A stretch of 64,000 nucleotides of DNA, from contig JAGXIT010000004.1 in the NCBI GenBank assembly GCA_024635495.1, forward strand, positions 1 to 64,000. The letters run 5' to 3'. Positions 10,105 through 18,809 of this stretch are shown in pieces. Position numbers and translations under genes: made by a program. The notes under the pieces were generated by a model. It searched no databases and was not told the origin of the DNA. It saw only the letters and a program-made list of their open reading frames with translations. This DNA is from Candidatus Saccharimonadota bacterium (GTDB taxonomy: Bacteria > Patescibacteriota > Saccharimonadia > Saccharimonadales > UBA4665). Within the stretch, counting starts at the first letter, position 1, and each line of letters opens with the position of its first letter.

Positions 10105-10866
10105 ATGGCACTGGTACTCGCTATTACCAATCAGAAAGGCGGCGTCGGCAAAACGACGACAGCCGTGAATCTTGCTGCCTTGCTCGCAACGAGCAAACGT
10201 CGAGTAGTACTAGTTGACCTTGACCCCCAAGCGAATGCCACCAGTAGTCTCGGACTTGAAAAAGACAAGCTTAAGTATACGCTCTACGATGTATTGCTCG
10301 GCAAGGCGACCGTGAAAGATACGATTCAATCGACCGGCCGCAAGAATCTCTTTGTGCTGCCGGCAAGCGCTGAGCTTGCACAGGCTGAGGTGGATCTTGT
10401 AGGTGTGACGCGCCGTGAGTATCAACTAGCCGAGGCTATTAGTGCGATTAATGCCGATATCATTATCATCGACTGCCCGCCAGCACTCGGGCTACTGACT
10501 ATCAATGCTCTTACGGCTGCAGAGGGTGTGCTCATACCAGTGCAGGCAGAATACTTTGCGCTCGAGGGCTTGAGTCAACTACTCCAGACGATTCATCTCG
10601 TGCGCCAAGGCCTCAATACTCACCTCAAGATATTTGGTGTCGTACTGACGATGTTCACCAAGCGCACTGTACTGAGCGAACAGGTAAAAAAAGAGGTGGA
10701 GCAGCACTTTGGACAGCAGTTATTCAAGACTGTGATACCGCGCAACATCAAACTAGCAGAAGCACCAAGCTACGGAAAAACCGCTGCAGAGCATGATAAA
10801 TGGAGCAAGGGAGCTCGTGCCTACAAAGCCTTGGCTGCTGAGGTCTTAGAGCGCGCCGAACTATAG
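10105..10866 (+). CDS. parA: ParA/Soj chromosome-partitioning ATPase
   Basis: A 253-residue Walker ATPase that drives chromosome or plasmid segregation with ParB. The deviant Walker A (NQKGGVGKTT), the VDLDPQANAT motif and the IIIDCPPALGLLT Walker B are intact, and the length is normal for Soj-type ParA. I start at ATG 10105 because Soj proteins begin a few residues before the P-loop; AAAGGGG lies about 13 bases upstream. An in-frame GTG at 10054 would add 17 basic residues. The gene converges on parB 222 bases downstream instead of forming the usual parAB operon, and it is bracketed by palindrome copies 2 and 3. Confidence 0.93.
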   Translation: MALVLAITNQKGGVGKTTTAVNLAALLATSKRRVVLVDLDPQANATSSLGLEKDKLKYTLYDVLLGKATVKDTIQSTGRKNLFVLPASAELAQAEVDLVGVTRREYQLAEAISAINADIIIIDCPPALGLLTINALTAAEGVLIPVQAEYFALEGLSQLLQTIHLVRQGLNTHLKIFGVVLTMFTKRTVLSEQVKKEVEQHFGQQLFKTVIPRNIKLAEAPSYGKTAAEHDKWSKGARAYKALAAEVLERAEL

Positions 10867-10904
10867 TCAGCGTATACGATAACTCGTCACTGCGGGGCGC
10901 TAAG

Positions 10905-10936
10905 AATACTAGTATTAAATCTAGTATATATACTAG
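10905..10936. repeat. Tandem AT-rich palindromes between parA and parB
   Basis: AATACTAGTATT (10905-10916) and CTAGTATATATACTAG (10921-10936) are both perfect palindromes sharing the CTAGTAT unit. They lie between the convergent 3' ends of parA and parB. They do not match the parS consensus as I know it. They could be a protein-binding site or a double-stranded structural element. Confidence 0.6.
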
Positions 10937-11021
10937 TATTTCTATACACTTCCGTATCTGTTATAGGTAGGGCAGGGTGTAGAGTAATTTTTAGAATCTT
11001 TAGCTTTTTATATCTATTAAT

Positions 11022-11049
11022 CTTACTTTTGTTTCAAGACAAAAGTAAG
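11022..11049. repeat. 28-bp palindrome, copy 3
   Basis: Exact reverse complement of copy 1: arms CTTACTTTTGT/ACAAAAGTAAG, loop TTCAAG. It lies 40 bases past the parB stop codon, so it could also act as a hairpin at the ends of both convergent genes, although no long T run follows. Confidence 0.8.
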
Positions 11050-11088
11050 AGGAAATGAGATTACTTATTCAAAAATGCGTTTAGTCAT

Positions 11089-11949
11089 TTAGCGATTAAG
11101 CTCGTCGAGTATTCGCTGGAGTTCATCGTCAGACTTGAAAACTATCTCCAGTCGTCCGCCCTTCGCACTACGGTGTAACTTGATAGCAGTACCATACCGT
11201 TTGCTCAACAGTTTCGTCTCAGGCGTTTCGGTTGCTGCTCGTGCGACAGTTTCCTTTTTGCCAGTCACCCCTTGTTTTATAGAGGTAACATATCGCTCTG
11301 CCTGACGGACATTCCAGCTCTGTGCAATAATCAATTTGAGCAATTCATCCTGCAAATCTGGCGTATCTTTGAGGGCGAGGATTTGGCGGGCGTGTCCTTC
11401 GCTGATATCCCGAGCGGCGAGTGCTTCTCGTGCTGGTTTTGGCAATTGCAGTAAACGCACGATATTGCTGATAGTCGTCTCGGCCTTGCCAAGTCTTGTG
11501 GCAATTTGATTGTAGTTCAGGTTGAATTGATCGTGTAGACGTGCGATTGACAGTGCTTGTTCGAGCGGGCTGAGATCGACACGCTGGACGTTTTCGATGA
11601 TGGCGATTTCGAGTCGCTCGAGCTGCTGAGTGCTGCGCACCACCGCTGGTACGGTCTTGAGGCCTGCCTCTTGAGCTGCGCGCCACCTTCGCTCACCAGC
11701 GACGATGATATATGTTCCTTCGTGAGGGCTAACCACGAGCGGTTGCACGATACCGTGTCTGCGAATGCTTGCTGCAAGCTCAGCGATGGCAGCCGCATCA
11801 AATACTGTGCGGGGTTGCTCTGGGTTTGGCTGTAAATCGCTAATCTTCAGCTTCTCTATACGCTCACCCGATTCTACAAGTGCATTTGTATCAAAATCTT
11901 GCGGTATAAGAGAGCCAAGGCCCCTGCCGAGTCCGGATTTACTTCCCAT
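11089..11949 (-). CDS. parB: ParB/Spo0J partition protein
   Basis: A 286-residue CTP-dependent DNA clamp that loads at parS and works with ParA. The N-terminus has the family signature GLGRGLGSLIP. The ParB/Srx CTPase domain follows (LQPNPEQPR; GERRWRAAQEAGL, with the GERR box), then the helix-turn-helix (YNQIATRLGKAETTISN) and a short C-terminal dimerisation region. ATG 11949 is chosen because GGGAG stands 5 bases upstream; two in-frame GTGs precede it directly. The gene is convergent with parA. I saw no canonical parS in the window. Confidence 0.95.
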   Translation of the reverse strand: MGSKSGLGRGLGSLIPQDFDTNALVESGERIEKLKISDLQPNPEQPRTVFDAAAIAELAASIRRHGIVQPLVVSPHEGTYIIVAGERRWRAAQEAGLKTVPAVVRSTQQLERLEIAIIENVQRVDLSPLEQALSIARLHDQFNLNYNQIATRLGKAETTISNIVRLLQLPKPAREALAARDISEGHARQILALKDTPDLQDELLKLIIAQSWNVRQAERYVTSIKQGVTGKKETVARAATETPETKLLSKRYGTAIKLHRSAKGGRLEIVFKSDDELQRILDELNR

Positions 11950-12079
11950 CACCACTCCCGTTTTTATTCATACATATATACTAGCATGAAGAAGATGGAA
12001 GCTGGAATATAGATAAGCAGAATGCTATTGAATGAGATTTATGGACTATGAAGGCTTCATGGCAAAAGAAGGTTATAAG

Positions 12080-12101
12080 TTCTAAAGATAAATCTTTAGA
12101 A
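12080..12101. repeat. Hairpin after lepB
   Basis: Perfect 9-bp arms TTCTAAAGA/TCTTTAGAA with a TAAA loop, beginning just past the lepB stop codon. No T run follows on the minus strand, so it is a weak terminator or an mRNA 3'-end stabiliser. Confidence 0.45.
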
Positions 12102-12107
12102 GGGGTT

Positions 12108-12773
12108 TTAAAACAGTTTGAATTGACCGAGCGGTAAGATTCTGGCGACGAGCTTGCCGACGATCTGATCTGTTTCGACGGGGCCAAATGTGCGCGAATC
12201 AAGTGAGTTTGGACGATTGTCGCCACAAATAAATACTTGCGTACTTGAGAGCTGGACATCAACATCTATCTGAGAGAGCGGGATAGTGCCGTCTTGCCCG
12301 TAGGGCAGGGTTGTATCCGGCTGGAAACCTCCAGGGTGCTCATCATTAAATACAGTAGTTACACCGTCCTTAATGACCACATGGTCACCAGGTAAGCCAA
12401 TTACTCGCTTTACTAGCTGCTTGGTATTGTCGGCGCTCCCGTAGTTGGACAAGCCAGATTCACTCAAAATAATAACATCGCCACGGTTTGGCACATATTG
12501 GTGATTGGTGATACGCGCCCAGGTACGAGGTAGCTTCCAGACAATAAGTCGGTCATTGTTAAGTAGGGTTGGCTGCATGCTTGGACCATCAACTTGATAT
12601 GATTGAAATACGAAAATCGTCAGGACAAAAGCCAACACGGGCGCGAGGAGTAGAATGCCAACAGAACCAAGTGTCGAAACGAATCGTGAACGACTTGATC
12701 TTTGATGGCTGGTGTTTGGCGCTACTGACGTCTCTTTCACCTCTGTTGATTTCGGCTGGTTGTCTTCATTCAT
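12108..12773 (-). CDS. lepB: Signal peptidase I
   Basis: A 221-residue membrane serine protease that removes signal peptides from exported proteins. After a polar N-terminus, one membrane segment (GILLLAPVLAFVLTIFVF) leads into the catalytic Ser box GPSMQPTL. The Lys general base sits in VKRVIGLPGD, and box E is GDNRPNSLDSR. All S26 motifs are intact. ATG 12773 is used because a TATAGT box ends 9 bases before it; an in-frame TTG at 12794 lies within the promoter. Divergent from the LCP gene. The giant surface protein and the CHAP hydrolase are plausible clients. Confidence 0.95.
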   Translation of the reverse strand: MNEDNQPKSTEVKETSVAPNTSHQRSSRSRFVSTLGSVGILLLAPVLAFVLTIFVFQSYQVDGPSMQPTLLNNDRLIVWKLPRTWARITNHQYVPNRGDVIILSESGLSNYGSADNTKQLVKRVIGLPGDHVVIKDGVTTVFNDEHPGGFQPDTTLPYGQDGTIPLSQIDVDVQLSSTQVFICGDNRPNSLDSRTFGPVETDQIVGKLVARILPLGQFKLF

Positions 12774-12838
12774 GCTCGTATAACTATACTGCAAATAAGT
12801 GACAGCGCCAAAATTATATAAATTCTTACTGATATGCT

Positions 12839-12866
12839 TTGAGTCGTCCAGCTACTTTGGTATAAT
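12839..12866 (+). promoter_or_regulatory. Promoter of the LCP operon
   Basis: TTGAGT (12839-12844), a 16-base spacer and TATAAT (12861-12866). The -10 lies 16 bases before the ATG at 12883, giving a leader of about 10 bases. Upstream in-frame starts therefore fall before the promoter. Confidence 0.7.
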
Positions 12867-12882
12867 TTCGTACAGAATCGGT

Positions 12883-14508
12883 ATGGAAATAAAAAGACAA
12901 AAAAACAACAACAACCCTACTTCAAGAACGCTTGATGGTTTTGTCGTAAAGTCTCGAGGTAGTGCACACTACACACCCCGAGCTCATACAACGAAAAACC
13001 CTGGTGCAATTGACTGGAAAATTCCCGCAAATACTGCAAGCGTGAAGCGTGATACAACACCAGCCCAAAAACCAGAATCAAACAAGCGACTTCCGAGTAT
13101 TTCTCTACCTGATTTTGATATTCCACAGTTTGACTTGCCGAAGTATGTTGCTCCTGAGAGACCCAACACAATCGTATCTCACCGAAGGCGGTGGGTGCGT
13201 ATTATGGCGCAGATGGGCGCAGTCTTTGGCCTACTCCTCGTAGTTACAGGTAGCTATATGTTTTGGCGTAGCTATGTCGATTTGCACAAAGTGTTTACCG
13301 GCTCCGGAACGGTTGCAGCACTTACTTCTCAACGGGTGGCCCCAGAGCTACTTGACGGTGAAGGTGATGGCCGGGTAAATATCCTATTGCTCGGTATCGG
13401 CGGCCCCGCACATCCGGGCGGTGACCTGACAGATACGATAGTTGTATTTAGCGTCGATCCGGTCAATGGGACTGCTGCAATGTTGAGTGTTCCTCGAGAC
13501 CTCTGGGTGAAGATGCCCGTAAATTATTTTGGCAAATACCAAAAAATAAATGCAGCGTACAGTAGTGGCAAATATGATTATCTGGGACGAACCGATCTGA
13601 AAAACAATGATTCTAAGGCAGTTCAAGCCGGACTCTCGTCGATAGATGAAGCGGTAGGCACTGTGCTTGGTCTGCGTATTAACTATCACGTCTTAGTTAA
13701 TTTTGAGGCGTTTCGTGAAGCAGTCGACACGGTGCAGGGCGTCACGCTTGATGTGAAATCACCCCTGTACGATCCGACTATGGCGTGGGAAAACAATAAT
13801 AATCCTATACTTGCAGCTGCCGGTTTGCAGACGATGGATGGCAAACAAGCGCTCAATTATGCACGTTCCCGCGAGACCAGCTCTGATTTCGCTAGAGGCG
13901 AACGCCAGCGTGAGCTACTCGTTGCACTCAAGGACAGAGTACTCACACTGGGCACACTGAGTAACCCGACCAAGATAGCAGGTCTAATGAGCACGCTCGG
14001 TAGTAATGTGCACACCGACCTCAGTACTGAGGCAGCCGCTCGTCTATTTACGATTACGTCGGGCATCAAAGACGATGAGATTGCCTCACTGAGCCTCACT
14101 GAGCCAACGCAGCTCGTCACTACTGATAGAGTAGGAAGCTTCTCGGTTGTTCGTCCTATCGCTGGGTTCGATACATACAGTGATATTCAAGACTATGTCC
14201 GCTTACAGCTACGTGATGGTTATCTTGCTCAAGAAGATGCCCCAATCTATGTACTTGCAAACAGCGAAGAAGCTCGCGCAAATATGGTAAAAACGCTTGG
14301 TATCCTCGGCTATAATATTGCTGGCTCAACAGTGACGGATAAAACACTACCGACAACCAAGACCGTCATAAACCAATCCGCAGGCAAGTCACCATATACT
14401 GAACATTATCTTCTTGATCGGTATGGCAAAGCTGCTAGTGCGGAGGCACTCCCTATAGGAATCCAGGTGCCAACGAGCACGCAATTTGTTATACTGGCAG
14501 GGACATGA
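12883..14508 (+). CDS. LytR-CpsA-Psr (LCP) family cell-wall ligase
   Basis: A 541-residue protein of the family that transfers undecaprenyl-linked glycopolymers onto peptidoglycan. A long basic and proline-rich cytoplasmic N-terminus precedes one membrane segment at about 108-128. The extracellular LCP domain shows GDLTDTIVVFS, the phosphate-binding LSVPRD (Arg205) and the Arg-rich YARSRETSSDFARGERQRE segment. A C-terminal LytR_C-like domain begins near IYVLANSEEARANMVK. The start is set by the promoter and ATG at 12883. The downstream membrane gene overlaps by 4 bases, so the two are translationally coupled. The polymer substrate is unknown. Confidence 0.92.
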   Translation: MEIKRQKNNNNPTSRTLDGFVVKSRGSAHYTPRAHTTKNPGAIDWKIPANTASVKRDTTPAQKPESNKRLPSISLPDFDIPQFDLPKYVAPERPNTIVSHRRRWVRIMAQMGAVFGLLLVVTGSYMFWRSYVDLHKVFTGSGTVAALTSQRVAPELLDGEGDGRVNILLLGIGGPAHPGGDLTDTIVVFSVDPVNGTAAMLSVPRDLWVKMPVNYFGKYQKINAAYSSGKYDYLGRTDLKNNDSKAVQAGLSSIDEAVGTVLGLRINYHVLVNFEAFREAVDTVQGVTLDVKSPLYDPTMAWENNNNPILAAAGLQTMDGKQALNYARSRETSSDFARGERQRELLVALKDRVLTLGTLSNPTKIAGLMSTLGSNVHTDLSTEAAARLFTITSGIKDDEIASLSLTEPTQLVTTDRVGSFSVVRPIAGFDTYSDIQDYVRLQLRDGYLAQEDAPIYVLANSEEARANMVKTLGILGYNIAGSTVTDKTLPTTKTVINQSAGKSPYTEHYLLDRYGKAASAEALPIGIQVPTSTQFVILAGT

Positions 14509-15257
14509 GTGGTATATTCGGCAGATTAAAGCCAAGCCGCGGATTCGCGCATATTTTTTATATTATTTCGAACCTTGCACTACCAATGTTGGTATACGTA
14601 TTGGTGAGACAAGATTTTGTGCCCGTAGCAGTTACACTATTCCTTTTGAGTAAGTGGCGAATGCTCGCGGTTCGTCCGCGTTTTTGGATGGCGAACATTC
14701 GTACTAACTCAGTCGATGCCATCGTCGGTATATCAGTCATCGCACTCATGAATAGTACGGATACTCCAGTGACGCAACTCGTGTATGCTGCGGCCTGGGC
14801 GGTTTGGCTCATACTCCTTAAGCCACGCACGAAACTTATGGGTATCGCTATGCAGGCCCTTATCGCCGAGATGGTTGGATTGATGGCAGTATTCTCTCTT
14901 TGGGATCACGCAAGTCTCTGGGTCTTGGTTACGGCAGTTGGGCTGATCTGTTTCTTTACCGTACACCATTTCTTTTATGCGTTTGAAGAGCCACGCATGC
15001 GACTATTAGCGTATGTGTGGGCTTATTTCGGTGCAGCACTGACTTGGATTTTGAGCCATTGGCTGATTTTCTACTATCAAGTACTTGCGCAACCGGCATT
15101 AATTATCGCAGCGTTATCAATCGGTTTTGCGACGCTCTATTATCTTGATCATGTCGACAAGTTGTCCCAAAACGTCCGCCGCCAAATCATCTTCATAATG
15201 GCAACCATGGTGCTTGTCATTCTTGTTTTCTCTGACTGGGGAGACAAGGTAGTCTAA
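14505..15257 (+). CDS. Polytopic membrane protein coupled to the LCP gene
   Basis: 250 residues, almost entirely hydrophobic, with about seven or eight predicted membrane segments (for example ISNLALPMLVYVLV and the C-terminal IIFIMATMVLVILVF). There is no catalytic motif I recognise. Its ATG overlaps the LCP stop codon (ATGA), the classic sign of coupled translation, so it probably acts with the LCP protein in envelope assembly. An alternative is an unrelated transporter-like protein; no transporter signature is seen. Confidence 0.75.
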   Translation: MSGIFGRLKPSRGFAHIFYIISNLALPMLVYVLVRQDFVPVAVTLFLLSKWRMLAVRPRFWMANIRTNSVDAIVGISVIALMNSTDTPVTQLVYAAAWAVWLILLKPRTKLMGIAMQALIAEMVGLMAVFSLWDHASLWVLVTAVGLICFFTVHHFFYAFEEPRMRLLAYVWAYFGAALTWILSHWLIFYYQVLAQPALIIAALSIGFATLYYLDHVDKLSQNVRRQIIFIMATMVLVILVFSDWGDKVV

Positions 15258-15290
15258 GATACAAGGCCGGTCTGGTCTACGCAGCTTTCT

Positions 15291-16166
15291 CTAGGCAAGT
15301 GAACCAGCGGGAATATATATTTGAGCCAAGCCAGACGTCCCAACTAGGCTATACCCCGATTTATGTGCAAGTAACTTGATTGCATCATGCTGATGGGCTA
15401 GTGATTCGGTAATAATCAGTTGAGGCGCAGTATCAAGCGAGACTATCTGCTCAAAAAGTTTTCGGTAGTGAGTGAGCCCATCCGCACCACTAAATAGTGC
15501 AAGGTCTGGCTCGTGTTTTGCTGCCAAATTTATTGAGTAATCTTTGGGTACATAGGGTAAGTTACAAAGTAAAATAACAGGGGTGGATAGCAATGTTTTT
15601 TGAGTACTAAATTTGTTCAATAAGTCAGACTCAATCACTTGAATGTCTGCCTTACATTGAGCAGCATTTTCTGTCGCGAGTAGGCGGCACTGGGCACTTA
15701 TGTCAGTTGCGATGACGTTAGCTGTGGGAATTTCAAGCTTTGCGGTCACGGCGAGTATGCCGCTGCCAGTTCCGATATCTACGATAGTACAATTTTTTGG
15801 TAGGGTGTCGGCATGAGCGAGTAACAAATCTATAATCGATTCCGATTCCGGCCGCGGCACTAGTACGTGTTTGTTTATTTGAAATTGCCGTCCGTAGAAT
15901 TCGGTTGTGCCACGAATGTATGCCAATGGTTCATGATTGGCACGTCGCACAATATACTTATCTAGTTTTTTGTGAGTAGTAAGAGAGAGCTCATATTCTG
16001 GATGTGCCAGTAACCAGGCTCTGTCTTTTTGTGTAGCATCCTCGAGCAGCACTAAACAATCAAGACGATCGGTCTCAACTCCGGCGAGCGCCAAGTGTTG
16101 GGTTGCTGATTGTAGCCAACTGGATACAGAAAATGTATTATTCTTGGCTGAGGATCTCGCGCTCAT
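15291..16166 (-). CDS. prmC: Release-factor glutamine N5-methyltransferase
   Basis: 291 residues. It methylates the Gln of the GGQ motif in RF1 and RF2, raising termination efficiency. A helical N-terminal domain precedes the SAM-binding motif I (DIGTGSG, 130-136). The substrate-Gln motif, normally NPPY, reads NLPY (202-205) followed by VP, a variant that keeps Asn, Pro and Tyr. The gene follows prfA directly, its start overlapping the prfA 3' end by 29 bases in another frame, so enzyme and substrate are co-expressed. Both release factors encoded here carry GGQ. Confidence 0.93.
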   Translation of the reverse strand: MSARSSAKNNTFSVSSWLQSATQHLALAGVETDRLDCLVLLEDATQKDRAWLLAHPEYELSLTTHKKLDKYIVRRANHEPLAYIRGTTEFYGRQFQINKHVLVPRPESESIIDLLLAHADTLPKNCTIVDIGTGSGILAVTAKLEIPTANVIATDISAQCRLLATENAAQCKADIQVIESDLLNKFSTQKTLLSTPVILLCNLPYVPKDYSINLAAKHEPDLALFSGADGLTHYRKLFEQIVSLDTAPQLIITESLAHQHDAIKLLAHKSGYSLVGTSGLAQIYIPAGSLA

Positions 16167-17190
16167 ATTCGTGTAGCTTTTCTATGAGGTCATTTATGTC
16201 ACCGGCAAGTGCGGCAGGAATGTTACTGCGGGAGTAGCCGATACGATGGTCTGTAATGCGGTCTTGAGGAAAATTGTACGTACGAATCTTTTCGCTTCTA
16301 TCGCCCGAGCCAATGAGTTTCTTGCGAGAGTCACTGAGGGTTTTTTGTTCTTCCTCTATCTTTATTTGGAGTAGGCGAGAGCGGAGGACACTCAAAGCCT
16401 TTGCTTTATTCTTGATTTGAGATTTTTCATCTTGGTTGGCTACGACGATGCCGCTTGGTAGGTGAGTGATGCGCACGGCTGAATCCGTCGTGTTGACGCT
16501 CTGCCCACCGTGTCCACCACTGCGAAATACATCGATGCGCAAATCGTTTGGGTTAATCTCGACGTCTGTTTCTTCGGCTTCAGGCAGAACAGCTACAGTA
16601 ACGGTTGAAGTATGTACGCGACCCTGACTTTCAGTAGCGGGGATGCGTTGTACTCGGTGCACACCAGCTTCAAACTTGAGCTGTCGGTACATGTCGTCGC
16701 CTCGCATGGCGAAAATTATTTCCTTAAAACCGCCAACATCACTTGGGCTTTCGCTGACCAGCTCCGCTTTGTAGCCGTTCGTCTCACCCCACCTGATGTA
16801 CATGCGATATAATTCGGCCGCAAAAAGACTAGCTTCGTCACCGCCGGCGCCGGCACGTATCTCTACAATGACGTCTTTTTCATCATTTGGATCCTTGGGC
16901 GTCAGGACGACCTCAAGCTCATCTGAGTTATGTTTTTGCTGTGTTTCGAGTTGGGCTAATTCGTCTGCCGCCAAATCAGCTAAGTCACCACCTTCATTGA
17001 CTAATGTACGCGATTGAGCGACCTCGTCGGCTAGTCGGTGCTTTTCATCGAATAGGTGAATGATGTTTTCGAGGAATGATTGCCGCTTGGCAAGTTTTGG
17101 GTATCGGGCATCACTGAATATAGCTGGGTCTTGCAGCTTTTCCTGCAGCTCAACATACTCTACCCGTAATGATTGCTCTTTATTCTCCAC
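16138..17190 (-). CDS. prfA: Peptide chain release factor 1
   Basis: 350 residues; reads UAA and UAG. The stop-codon reading loop with the PAT tripeptide is in [14 protein letters not shown], and the catalytic GGQ is in [15 protein letters not shown]. Length and domain order are standard for RF1. The start is GTG 17190, with AAGGAAG upstream and a TATACT box (minus strand, about 17214-17219) giving a short leader. It is the first gene of a prfA-prmC pair. RF2 is encoded at 38394, so this genome uses all three stop codons. Confidence 0.96.
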   Translation of the reverse strand: MENKEQSLRVEYVELQEKLQDPAIFSDARYPKLAKRQSFLENIIHLFDEKHRLADEVAQSRTLVNEGGDLADLAADELAQLETQQKHNSDELEVVLTPKDPNDEKDVIVEIRAGAGGDEASLFAAELYRMYIRWGETNGYKAELVSESPSDVGGFKEIIFAMRGDDMYRQLKFEAGVHRVQRIPATESQGRVHTSTVTVAVLPEAEETDVEINPNDLRIDVFRSGGHGGQSVNTTDSAVRITHLPSGIVVANQDEKSQIKNKAKALSVLRSRLLQIKIEEEQKTLSDSRKKLIGSGDRSEKIRTYNFPQDRITDHRIGYSRSNIPAALAGDINDLIEKLHEYEREILSQE

Positions 17191-17225
17191 GTATCATTCT
17201 TCCTTCTAGTTACTTAGTATAAACA

Positions 17226-17260
17226 AAACCGCCCGAGATAGATATCTACTAGGCGGTTTT
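17226..17260 (-). terminator. Terminator of rpmE2
   Basis: Arms AAAACCGCC/GGCGGTTTT enclose a small inner palindrome (TAGATATCTA). A T-rich tail follows on the minus strand (GGCGGTTTTGTTT). It lies 13 bases past the rpmE2 stop codon and separates that gene from prfA. Confidence 0.8.
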
Positions 17261-17273
17261 GGATATAAAGTCG

Positions 17274-17615
17274 CTATGCTTTTTCGGTGACGTCTTCGCC
17301 TTTTTCGGCTTTGGCTGCAGCGCGGGCGCTTGTTTTCTTGGCAGCAGCAATACGTGCAGACTTGGCTTTTTCAGCAGCGGCAGCACGAGCCTTAAACTTG
17401 TCAACTCGACCTTCGATATCGAGCACACGCTCTTCACCGGTGAAGAATGGGTGTGAACTGCTTGTGATATGAACTTTCACAAGCGGATATTCAACGCCAT
17501 CAACCTTGATAACTTCTTCGGTTGCGACAGTCGACTTCGTGATAAAAGTCTCGTTGTTATTAAGATCCTGAAATACGACAGGACGATAGTTTGCGGGGTG
17601 CAAATCTTTTTTCAT
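17274..17615 (-). CDS. rpmE2: Ribosomal protein L31 type B with basic tail
   Basis: A 113-residue large-subunit protein. The core (MKKDLHPANYRPVVFQD; SSSHPFFTGEER) matches the zinc-free type B L31, without the CxxC pair. About 40 extra C-terminal residues form an Ala/Lys/Arg-rich tail (FKARAAAAEKAKSARIAAAK), longer than usual. The start is ATG 17615 with AGAGGAACC upstream; further upstream in-frame codons lie in the leader. A strong minus-strand promoter at 17717-17745 and a leader of about 95 bases precede it, which may hold an autoregulatory element. Followed by its own terminator, so monocistronic. Confidence 0.93.
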   Translation of the reverse strand: MKKDLHPANYRPVVFQDLNNNETFITKSTVATEEVIKVDGVEYPLVKVHITSSSHPFFTGEERVLDIEGRVDKFKARAAAAEKAKSARIAAAKKTSARAAAKAEKGEDVTEKA

Positions 17616-17716
17616 ATATGGTTCCTCTACCCAGAAATATAAATTGTAGTGTGCATGGTAACTGGTTAGCAAGCGGGTGTCCCTGCAGTCAGCGCTATCC
17701 CAAGCAATTGAAAGAG
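17616..17716 (-). promoter_or_regulatory. rpmE2 5' leader, possible autoregulatory RNA
   Basis: About 95 transcribed bases precede rpmE2, long for this genome, where most first genes look leaderless. The leader contains complementary segments (AGCG...CGCT around CTGCAG) that could fold. Ribosomal-protein leaders are often autoregulatory in bacteria; here that is an inference from length and foldability only. Confidence 0.35.
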
Positions 17717-17745
17717 AGTATATCACCTCTGTTGGGCGAGGTCAA
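17717..17745 (-). promoter_or_regulatory. Promoter of rpmE2
   Basis: On the minus strand TTGACC, a 17-base spacer and TATACT: one of the best consensus promoters in the window. It overlaps the last codons of the upstream DUF475 gene. Confidence 0.8.
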
Positions 17746-18770
17746 GACATGCGGCGCGCTCGAAACACACTCCACCATACGGCACTTGATATGAATACAA
17801 GCCCAAGACTACCCACAAACCACTCAGGTAATACGATGCCGTAAAGATGCAACAGCATGACTGCGCCAAGGAATCCTATCGCCCAATGAGCTCCGTTTGA
17901 TAGATAGACGTATTTTTCCAGAACATCTGAGCGCACGAGATGAATGGTCATCGCTCGCACCCAGACTGCGCCCGTGCCAAGGCCTGCAATAATAAGGATC
18001 ACACTGTTGGTGATTGCAAATGCACCTATGACGCCGTCGAGCGAGAAGCTCGCATCAAGCACCTCAAGATACATGAAAGAGGCGAGTCCGGCCCAGCCAG
18101 TCGCTACGACGGCATTCTTCTTCATGGTTGCCTTGTTGCCCAGTGCAGCGCCAAGTACGTCAAGACCAATATGTAAGGTGGTGGCGGTAATCGCCGCAAA
18201 AAGTACGGTCGTCTGGTGAGATTGGTCAACAGTGAAGTAGAGCAGGATTGCGCCAAGCAACATAAAGAAGGTGGTGATATTGTCTATCTTGCCGAGCTTG
18301 CCCAGATATTTCTCAAAGAAGCCGAGCCAATGAGTTTTCTTTTCGTAATCGATAAAGTAACTCAGGGCGATCATCACAAGGAAGGTACCGCCGAAGGCGT
18401 AAATAACTGATTCGGATTTCTCTAACTCGTGGCCGTACTCATCTGGGTGGTTAAGGGCTAGATCGATTACTTGGCTAAAACTTAGATGCCCAGACGCCAT
18501 AACGATAAATATCGGCAAGACGAAGCGGACGACAAACACCGCGATGAAAATGCCGACGGTCAGAAACATGCGCTGCCAAAATGGAGACATAGTGACGAGC
18601 ACCTTGCTATTTATGACGGCATTATCAGCGCTGAAGGTAGTTTCGAGTAGTGTAAGGACTAATACGGTTAAAAGCGCGCCAAGACCAAGGTTCCAGCCGA
18701 CGAGTGCAAATATAATGAGTGTTGCTACTATGGCAAACCAATATATCTTGAGTAACTCGCGTTTTGTCAT
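17742..18770 (-). CDS. TerC/DUF475-like integral membrane protein
   Basis: 342 residues with about nine membrane segments. Family hallmarks are the acidic-Asn motif ETTFSADNAVINSKVL in an early helix and a second VLDASFSLDGVIGAFAIT motif, as in TerC-type proteins linked to metal-ion export or to helping membrane-protein secretion. The fit is better to the DUF475 branch. ATG 18770 is chosen: a minus-strand TTGCCC/17/TATGCT promoter ends 6 bases before it. The upstream extension of the frame crosses the divergent rpsB promoter and is not coding. Substrate unknown. Confidence 0.85.
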   Translation of the reverse strand: MTKRELLKIYWFAIVATLIIFALVGWNLGLGALLTVLVLTLLETTFSADNAVINSKVLVTMSPFWQRMFLTVGIFIAVFVVRFVLPIFIVMASGHLSFSQVIDLALNHPDEYGHELEKSESVIYAFGGTFLVMIALSYFIDYEKKTHWLGFFEKYLGKLGKIDNITTFFMLLGAILLYFTVDQSHQTTVLFAAITATTLHIGLDVLGAALGNKATMKKNAVVATGWAGLASFMYLEVLDASFSLDGVIGAFAITNSVILIIAGLGTGAVWVRAMTIHLVRSDVLEKYVYLSNGAHWAIGFLGAVMLLHLYGIVLPEWFVGSLGLVFISSAVWWSVFRARRMS

Positions 18771-18776
18771 GATGTA

Positions 18777-18805
18777 AGCATAAAGGGTTGGTGGCATTTG
18801 GGCAA
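18777..18805 (-). promoter_or_regulatory. Promoter of the DUF475 gene
   Basis: Minus strand TTGCCC, a 17-base spacer and TATGCT, 6 bases before the start codon, so probably leaderless. Its -35 lies inside the palindrome at 18794-18809. Confidence 0.6.
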
Positions 18806-18809
18806 ATGC
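18794..18809. promoter_or_regulatory. Operator-like palindrome between divergent promoters
   Basis: GCATTTGGGCAAATGC: perfect 7-bp arms with a 2-base centre. It covers the -35 of the DUF475 promoter and abuts the rpsB -35 at 18810, a placement suited to a dimeric regulator acting on both genes. Confidence 0.5.

Noticed and set aside
12799-12882. Upstream in-frame GTG start for the LCP gene
   Set aside because: It precedes the TTGAGT/TATAAT promoter and would not be transcribed.
17616-17741. tRNA-like folding in the rpmE2 leader
   Set aside because: Some stems can be drawn but no acceptor/T-arm consensus is present; better read as a leader.
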